DNA of 64,000 bases, taken from positions 2,604,001-2,668,000 of the forward strand of contig JAWZSP010000008.1 in the NCBI GenBank assembly GCA_034401135.1, written 5' to 3'. The notes below the pieces were generated by a model. It had not been told where the DNA came from. It worked only from the letters and a program-made list of their open reading frames with translations, and did not search any database. Every line of letters begins with the position of its first letter. Position 1 is the stretch's first letter. Below, in pieces: positions 27,901 to 36,900 of this stretch. The translations under genes were made by a program, and so were the position numbers. This stretch comes from Volutella citrinella. Taxonomy: Eukaryota; Ascomycota; Sordariomycetes; Hypocreales; Nectriaceae.

Positions 27901-30900
27901 GTCAACTTCGCCTGTCAAAACTCGACCACTACTGAGCGGCCCTGCCTCATTGACGACAACTGCCCCGCGGGACAGAGCTGCGTCGGCCTCGTCTGCAAGG
28001 ACGGAAAGGCTCCAGCTGGAGGACCCTGCTTGGTCGACCAGAACTGCCCAATCGGTCAGGCTTGCGTCCGGCTCACCTGCCAAAACTCGACATCTTCAAC
28101 TGCTCGGCCTTGCTTGATCAACGCCAACTGCAACGAGGGCGAAAGCTGCGTCAATCTCTTTTGCCAGAAATCCACCAGCGCGACCGCCAGACCCTGCTTG
28201 ATTGGCACCAATTGCCCTACCGGCCAGACATGTCTCAACTTCCTATGCCAAAATTCGACGGCCCCAGTCAGCAAGCCTTGCGCAGTCAATTCTAACTGCG
28301 ACGATGGCCAAGTTTGTCTCAACTTTGTCTGCCAGAAGCCGACCTCGACTGGACAGTCGTGCACAATCGATGCCACCTGCCCATCGGGTCAGGTCTGCGT
28401 CAACTCAACTTGTCAGGACTCTGCTACCGCTCCCACTGGCAGGTCTTGTGCACTTGATCTCAATTGCCCCTTGGGACAGGCTTGTGTCAATTACACTTGC
28501 CAGGACTCGACTATTCCCACCGCTCAGCGATGCCTGGTTGACCTTAATTGCCCCTCTCGGCAGCGCTGCCTCAATTTTGTCTGTCGAGATGCGCCCGAGA
28601 CGCCCAAGGGATGCTTGGTCGACGAAAACTGCCCAGGTGGACAGAGCTGCCTCTTCTTCGTGTGCCAGAACTCGACCAGTCCGGGCGGCAAGCCTTGCGC
28701 TTTCGACTCCAGCTGCCCTGCTGGTCAGATCTGCCAGAGCTTCACCTGCCGGAATGCGAGTACCAGTGGCAAGGCATGTGTCACAAGTGCGACGTGCGAT
28801 AAGGGCCAGACATGCCAGAACTTCAAGTGCATGGATTCCGCTACTTCACCTACCAGTCAGCCTTGCGTTGTTGACCTCGGCTGCCCCACGGGACAGACTT
28901 GCGTCGACTTTAGATGCCAAAACTCCACAACCCCCACTGGTCAGCGATGTCTCGTCGATGCTACGTGCCCAAGGAACCAGACCTGTCAAGATTTCGTCTG
29001 CAAGGATTCAGACGTCACTCCTTCCGGCAGACCTTGCTTGACAGACCTCAACTGCCCATCAGGACAGCGTTGTGTCGACCTATTCTGTCAAAGGAAACCT
29101 ACCACTCCAACGAATAGGCCTTGCGTGCTTGATGACAACTGCCCCGAGGGACAGAGTTGCGTCAACCTCTTCTGCCAGAATTCCACCTCCATCCCGACTG
29201 GCCGGCCCTGTCTACTAGACTCGGGATGCCCAGCGGGACAAAAGTGTGTGAGCCTTCTCTGCAGGGATTCGAATACTACCAGCCCAGCTACCAGGCCCTG
29301 TCTCATTGACGACAACTGTCCCGAGGGACAGAGCTGCGTCAACTTGGCTTGCCAAAACTCGACTACGAACGTCAAAGGAAGGCCATGTACACTAGATTCC
29401 GGCTGCGACAAGGGCGAGAGCTGTATCAATTTTAGGTGCCGGAACTCGACAAGCATCTCCGCTGGAGGATTTTGTCTGCTCGGCTTCAGTTGCCCTGCCG
29501 GACAGAGCTGTGTAAACCTCGTTTGCCAGAACTACACCAACCCTGGCGGCCAGACTTGCCACTTCGATCTCAACTGTCCTCAAGGCAAGGCCTGCCAGAA
29601 CTACACTTGCCAGGACTCGAGTAATCTGCCGACGTATAAGCCCTGCCTGATTGACGAAAACTGCCCAGCGGGGCAAAGCTGCAGGAACTTGGTTTGCCAG
29701 AACTCCACGGCGCCTGGTGGCCAGTCATGCTTGGTTACTCTCAATTGCCCCAAGGGCCAGACCTGCCAGAACTTTAGGTGTCAGAACGCCACTGCGGGAG
29801 AGCCCTGTCAATTCGACTTCAACTGTGGTATCGGACAGATTTGTGTGAACCAGACGTGCAAGAGCGGAACCAGTACGTCCCCCAGGTCGTGCCTGTTCCC
29901 CAGCGACTGCAAGTCGGGACAGGACTGTGTCAACCTGGTCTGTCAGAACTCTGCCGGGAGCCGAGCCTGCTTGTTCGACTTCACCTGCCCCATTGGACAG
30001 AGATGCATGGAACGCAAGTGCCAGGACGCAACCACACCCGGCGGCCCCAAGACATGTCTTTTCAACACGGACTGTCCCAAAGGGCAGTCTTGCCAGAACC
30101 TGGTCTGCCAGAACGGCACCGCTCCTCAAGCGTGCGTTGCCACGGCCAACTGCCCCGCTGGACAGGCTTGCATCAACTTCCAGTGCGAGGATGCATCCAC
30201 TCCAGGGCCCAAGTCGTGTGTGGCCGACCGCGACTGCGACGACGGCAAGACTTGCAAAAACCTCGTCTGTCAGGAAGCCGTCGGCCCTGCAGCCTGTCTG
30301 CTCGATAATAATTGTCCTTCCGGACAGACCTGCCAGAACTTCTTCTGTCAGAACGCTACAGGTCCCTCCGCGTGTGCCATCGACGCGAACTGCAAACCTG
30401 GAGAGACCTGTGTAGGCTTCAAGTGCCAGAAATCAACTGGTCCCAGCCCCTGTCTCTTGGATAGCAACTGTGGCACTGGCCAGAAGTGCGTCAACTTTGT
30501 GTGCCAGAACTCGACAGACTCCAAGTCGTGCATCACCAACAGCAACTGCGCCGCCAACGAGACCTGCATCGGGTTCAAATGCCAGGACTCGCCAACTACT
30601 CAGCCATTGGCATGTATATCAAATGGCGACTGCGGCACCAATCAAACGTGCGTCCTCTTCCAGTGCAAGGACAAGCCAACCACAGGCCCAGGGGCTTGCC
30701 TCACCAAGGCCGACTGCTCCAGTGGACAGAACTGCGTCAACTTCCGGTGCCAGGATGCGAAGCCTACGGCCACCCCTTGCAAGGGATCTGCCGACTGCTC
30801 GGCCGCCGGAGGCCCTCTCTGCGCTCTCGGCCTCTGCGTCTGTCTCAATGGCTTCTGTGAGACCAACCCCAACGTCACCACCTGCATCAACACGGCCGGC

Positions 30901-33900
30901 TGCAGATCTGGCGAGACATGTCAGAGCGGTGTTTGCCGGAAGAGCTTGAGCTGCGGTTCAGCCAAGGAATGCTTCCTAGGTCTCGATCTCTGCCTCTTTG
31001 GCACCCTCTGCATCTGCGTCAAGGGCTTCTGCGCTCTTGGCGGAGCCCCTTCGGTCCAGTGCAAGCTTGACAGCGATTGCGGCGATAGTTCGACGTGTAT
31101 CCTCGGCATCTGCGCGCCCAAGCTCATCAAGACGTGCACTTCGGATGCGAACTGCACTGGTAGCAATGTCTGCAACCTTGGCTTCTGCGGCCCCAAGATC
31201 ATCCCCGATTGCCTCTTTGACTCGGGATGCCAACAAGGACAGATCTGCAGCGGCGGCCGATGCGTCGCTGGCTGCACCGAAGGCAGCTGTGGTGCTGGAC
31301 AGAAGTGCGACCTTGGACGATGCGTCCCTCAGAGCCTTCCGACTTGCGACAACGACGCCGAGTGCGGCAGCGGCAAGATTTGCAATGGCATCAACATCTG
31401 CGTGCCCGGATGTCGCCAGACGAGCGACTGCACCGGGGAGAACCAGAAGTGCACCGCCAATCTGTGCCTGACCAACATCCTGCCTGACTGCACCCTCGAC
31501 TTGGGCTGCCCCAGCGGCCAGATCTGCCAGGCCGGTAAGTGTATTCCCGGATGCAACGACAGCAGCAACTGCACCAAGGGCCAGGTCTGCCGCAGCGGCC
31601 GATGCGGCGTCTGCCTGGCCAACAGCGAGTGCTCCGACGGCCAAGCCTGTATCCTTGGATCTTGTCAGGCCTGCCGCTCCAAGAGCGATTGCGGCCTCGG
31701 CGGCCAGGCCTGTGTCAACGGCAAGTGTGGCGACTGCACTGGCTCGTCGGACTGCGAGGGAGGTATCTGCAACAACGGCGTCTGTGGCCTCTGCACCAGC
31801 AGCTCCCAGTGCCCCAACGGCGGTGTTTGCACCCTGGGCACCTGTGGCAAGTGCGTCAACAGCGCCCAGTGCCCTGGCGGAGGCATCTGCACCGATGGAG
31901 TCTGCGCCCCCTGCAGCGACACCAACAAGTGTCCTACTGGCCAGATCTGTACCGGCGGCTCCTGCGGCCTCTGCTCAGATAGCACCCAGTGCCCCGATGG
32001 CGGCGTCTGCGGCGCTCTCGGTCTCTGCACACCCTGTATCCTCAGCGCCCAATGCCCCAACGGCGGAGTATGCAACAAGGGCAAGTGTGCCAAGTGCACT
32101 TCGACCTCGGACTGCTCCGGCGGCCTCGTGTGCGAAGCTGGAAAGTGCAGCAGCTGCTCCAGCAGCTTGCAGTGCCCCAACGGAGGAGTCTGTAACTCCC
32201 TTACCAGCACTTGCGTTGCCTGCGGTGTTGCCAACCCGTGCCCAAACAACGAGGTCTGTACCGCCGGTGCCTGTGCTCCCTGCAGCCGCACCAACGCCTG
32301 CCCGGGAGGACAAGTCTGTACCAACGGAGCCTGTGGCGCTTGCTCCAGCAGCAATCCATGCCCCAACGGCGGTGTCTGCAACTCTCTTACTGGCGGCTGC
32401 GCTGCTTGCAGCATCATCAACCCGTGCCCCGATGGCCAGGTCTGCACCAACGGCGGTTGTGGACCTTGTGGCCCCGATACACCTTGCACCGGCGGACAGG
32501 TTTGCAGCAACGGTGCCTGTACCGCGTGCTCTGACAGCTCCCAGTGTCCCAACCGCGGAGTCTGCAATGCTCTGTCCAAGACCTGCGTCCCCTGCGGTCT
32601 CCTCAACCCATGCCCCAACGGCGGCGTTTGCAGCAACGGCCAGTGCTTCCCATGTGGCGCTGACAAGGCGTGCCCATCCTCCGCACCGGTGTGCACCAAC
32701 GGCGCTTGTGGCCCCTGTACGGACGACAACCCGTGCGAAAACGGAGGCGTCTGCAGCACTGGCTTTGGCATCTGCAGCGCCTGCTCTGCCATCAACCCTT
32801 GTCCCAATGGCCAAGTCTGCACCACTGGCTCTTGCGCCCCTTGCAGTGGCTCCAACCCGTGCCCCAGCAGTTCGCCTATTTGCACTGCCGGATCTTGCGG
32901 CAAGTGTTCTGATACCGCGCCCTGCCCGAACGGCGCAATTTGCAACAAGCTCCTTGGAACGTGCAGTGCCTGTTCTGCCTTCAACTCTTGTCCCAATGGC
33001 CAGGTCTGTGCCAAGGGCGCCTGCACAGCTTGCGGCAGCTCCAACCCCTGCCCCAGCGACTCCCCTATTTGCACTGCAGGATCTTGCGGGAAGTGTTCTG
33101 ATACTGCCGCCTGCCCTGATGGTGGTGTCTGCAACACCCTCTTCGGCACCTGTAGCGCCTGTTCGCTCACCAACCCGTGTCCCAAGGGCGGCGTCTGTAC
33201 GAACGGCGCCTGTGCCCCATGCAGCGGCTCCAACTCCTGCCCTGGCAATGCACCGATCTGTACTGCAGGGTCTTGTGGGAAGTGTTCTGATACCGCCGCC
33301 TGCCCCAACGGTCAAGTGTGTAACACGCTGTTTGGCACCTGCAGCGCCTGTTCGCTCACCAACCCATGCCCCAAGGGTGGCGTCTGCACAAACGGCGTCT
33401 GCGCCCCTTGCAGCGATACCAACGCCTGTCCCAGCAGTGCACCTATCTGCAATGGCGGATCTTGCGACAAATGCTCTGGCAAAGCGCCGTGTCCCAATGG
33501 TGCGATTTGCAACACCCTCACAGGCACTTGCAGTGCTTGCTCATCCACAAACCAATGCCCCAGTGGCGGCGTCTGCACTAATGGTGCTTGCGCGCCCTGT
33601 AACTCAACCAACGCCTGTCCAACGGGTCAGGTCTGCAATGCAGGATCCTGTGGTCCTTGCTCGTCCAGCGTCCCCTGTCCCAATGGCGGCGTGTGTGCCT
33701 TGGGCGTCTGCACCCAGTGCTCAGCGCTCACGCCTTGCCCTACTGGCCAGGTGTGTGCCAACGGTGCCTGTGGCCCATGCAACGACGCCGCCAAGTGCAC
33801 TGGAGGAAAGGTCTGCGCCGACGGTACCTGTACCGACTGCTCGGCCAACGTGCCGTGTCCCAACGGCGGTGTCTGCACGGGTGGCTCTTGTGCGGCGTGC

Positions 33901-36900
33901 AGTGCCTTCTTGAAATGTCCCAACGGAGGAGTTTGTACGAATGGAGTGTGTGGAAAGTGTTCTCTGAGTTCCGACTGCTCGGGAGGTGTTTGTGTCGACG
34001 GCGCCTGCACCCCCTGTTCCAGCAGCGTGGCCTGCCCCGATGGTGGTGTCTGTACGCTAAGCGGCACCTGTGTCCCGTGCGGCGGCCTCAACCCGTGCCC
34101 AGGCGGCGGCGTCTGTACTGGCGGCAAGTGTGCTGCCTGCAGCTCTTCCAACCCTTGCACTGGCGGACTCGTCTGCAACGGAGGGTCATGCCAGGCCTGC
34201 TCCAGCAGCCTCCCGTGCCCCAATGGCGGAGTCTGCAATCTGGGCACTTGTGCCCCATGCGGCGACTTCAACGCATGCCCAAACAACCAGGTCTGCACCA
34301 AAGGAGCCTGTGCACCATGCAGCTCTTCCAACCCATGCACTGGCGGCAAGGTGTGCTCGAGCGGCTCTTGTGTCGCCTGCTCTAGCCTTGCCGGCAGCGG
34401 CTTGACCTGTCCCAATGGCGGAGTCTGTACGCTGGGTGCTTGTGCTCCTTGCAGCGATCTCAATGCGTGCCCGAACAACCAGGTCTGCAACAACGGAGCC
34501 TGTGCTCCCTGCAGCGAAACGAATGCATGCTCTGGTGGCAAGGTGTGTTCGGGCGGTTCCTGCGTCGCCTGCTCCAGCCTTGCTGGCAGCGGCCTGACGT
34601 GCCCCAACGGCGGTGTCTGTGTCTTGGGCTCCTGTACCAAGTGCAGCGCTCTCACATCCTGCCCCAACGGTGGTGTCTGCACCAACGGGGTCTGCGCTCC
34701 TTGCAGCGGGACCAATGCATGCCCCAACGGCCAGGTCTGCTCCAATGGCGCCTGTTCCGCATGCTCGAGCATCTCTGGCAGCGGCCTGCTATGTCCCAAC
34801 GGTGGAGTTTGCACCTTTGGCGGATCATGTGCTACCTGCTCTGACCTCAACCCGTGCCCCAATGGAGGCATCTGTAGCAATGGTGCCTGCTCTGCCTGCA
34901 GCGCCACCAACCTCTGTCCCAACGGCCAGGTCTGCACCAACGGATCCTGTGGCCCCTGTTCCGATACTTCACAGTGTCCCAATGGTGGTGTCTGCAGCGG
35001 CCTTCTTGTCAAGGCATGTCGTGCCTGTGCGAGCGATTCCGAGTGCCTGAACGGAGGCGTCTGCAACAAGGGCGTCTGCGGACCTTGCAGCTCAACCAAC
35101 ACCTGCTCGGGTGGTCTTGTCTGCTCCAGCGGATCTTGCGGCCCTTGCTCGACCAGCTCCCAGTGTCCCAACGGCGGTGTATGTGGCACTATCACAAAGA
35201 CATGCCGTTCTTGCATGAACGACGGCGAGTGCCCCAACGGCGGCGTCTGCAAGAACGGCGTCTGCGGAACTTGCAGCTCATCCAGCCCCTGCTCCGGCGG
35301 CCTGGTCTGCAACAGCGGCGGATCTTGCGTCGGCTGTTCCTCGACGGTGGCCTGCCCGAACGGAGGCGTCTGCACCAACGGAGTGTGTGCCGCTTGTTCA
35401 CTTACAAACCCATGCCCGAACGGCGGCGTCTGCTCTGGGGGCTCCTGTGCACCCTGCAGCTCAACCAACGCCTGCCCTGCCAGCGCGCCTGTCTGCAACA
35501 GCGGTTCATGCGCCAAGTGTACCGCCAACTCCCAGTGTCCCAACGGCGGAGTCTGCACCACTCTCACCGGCACCTGTGGCATCTGCCTCAGCAACACCAA
35601 CTGCGATTCTGGCCAGGCTTGTATCAACGGCAGATGCGGCGCCTGCAGCGCAAACAGCGATTGCGGTACCGGCCAATCCTGCAATAACGGCGTATGCGGA
35701 AAATGTTCTGCCAACGGCGACTGTGACAATGGCCAGGTCTGCAACAACGGAAACTGCCAGCTCTGTACCGACAACTCGCAGTGCCTCGGCGGCCAGGTCT
35801 GTCTGGGCATCCCAGGCCTCACCTCACGCTGCCAGGCCTGCGGAAGCAGCTCGCAGTGCAGTAACGGGCAGATCTGCCAGGGTGGCGCGTGCCAGAGCTG
35901 CAACAGCAACTCGCAGTGCTCTGGCGGACAGGTGTGCAAGGACGGCGGATGCACGACGTGCTCCAGCAGCACCGACTGCTCCAACGGCCAGGTCTGCAAC
36001 GCATTCAAGCTCTGCGCGGCGTGCAATTCTCTGACCAACCCATGCTCCGGCGGCCTCGTGTGCAACAGCGCCGGTGCCTGCGCCAGCTGTTCGGGCAATG
36101 GGCAGTGCGGCGCTGGACAGGCCTGTGTGGACGGACTCTGTGGCAAATGCTCCAACAACGGCCAATGTGGAAGTGGACAGGCCTGCAAGAGCGGCGTCTG
36201 CACCATCTGCACCAGCGCCAGCGACTGCACCGCAGGACAGATCTGCTCATTCGGTTCGTGCCGCGGCTGCAGCTCCTCTTCGGACTGTCCCGCCACGCAA
36301 GCCTGCATCAGCAGCTCTTGCAGCAAGTGTGTCAACAACGACGACTGCAACTCGGGCTTCGGCAACTCGGGCCTGGCGTGTGTCGATGGCGCCTGCAAGG
36401 GCTGCACCAGCAACAAGCAGTGCAACCAGGGCCAGGTGTGTCTGGCCCTTACCAGCCGATGCGGCACCTGTTCGTCCAACGGCGACTGCGACGCAGGCCA
36501 GGTCTGCCAAGGAGGCACATGCCAGGCGTGTTCCAGCACGACGCAGTGCTGGAGCGGCAAGGTGTGTGTCGGCGGCAGCTGCTCCAGCTGCACATCCAAC
36601 GACCAATGCGGCTCCAACGCTGTGTGTCGAGGCGGCACATGTCAACAGTGCACTGCCAACAACCAGTGCTCCACGGCCGGCGAGGTCTGTCTCAGCACCG
36701 GCGGCTGCGGCAAATGCGCCAGTCAGGGCCAGTGTGATTCGGGCCAGGCCTGTCTCAGCACCGGGCTCTGTGGGAAGTGCAGCAAGGGCTCCGATTGTCC
36801 GGGCACCCAGGGCTGCAACAACGGCGTGTGCGGAACCTGCAACGACAACTCGCAATGCGACTCGGGCCTCTGCACCGGCGGCGTCTGCGGCAGCTGCCTC

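Noticed and set aside
31653..33913. Long plus-strand frames in the other two frames over the giant gene.
   Set aside because: Same cause; Ala/Ser/Pro-rich low-complexity products that mirror the module period.
33627..36638. A 1,003-codon open frame on the minus strand opposite the giant gene (others at 31665-33308 and 17718-19418).
   Set aside because: These are shadows of the repeat: the restricted codon set of cysteine modules (TGC/TGT, GGC, AAC, CCC) rarely creates stops on the opposite strand. The translations are repetitive mirror images with no domain, signal or start context.
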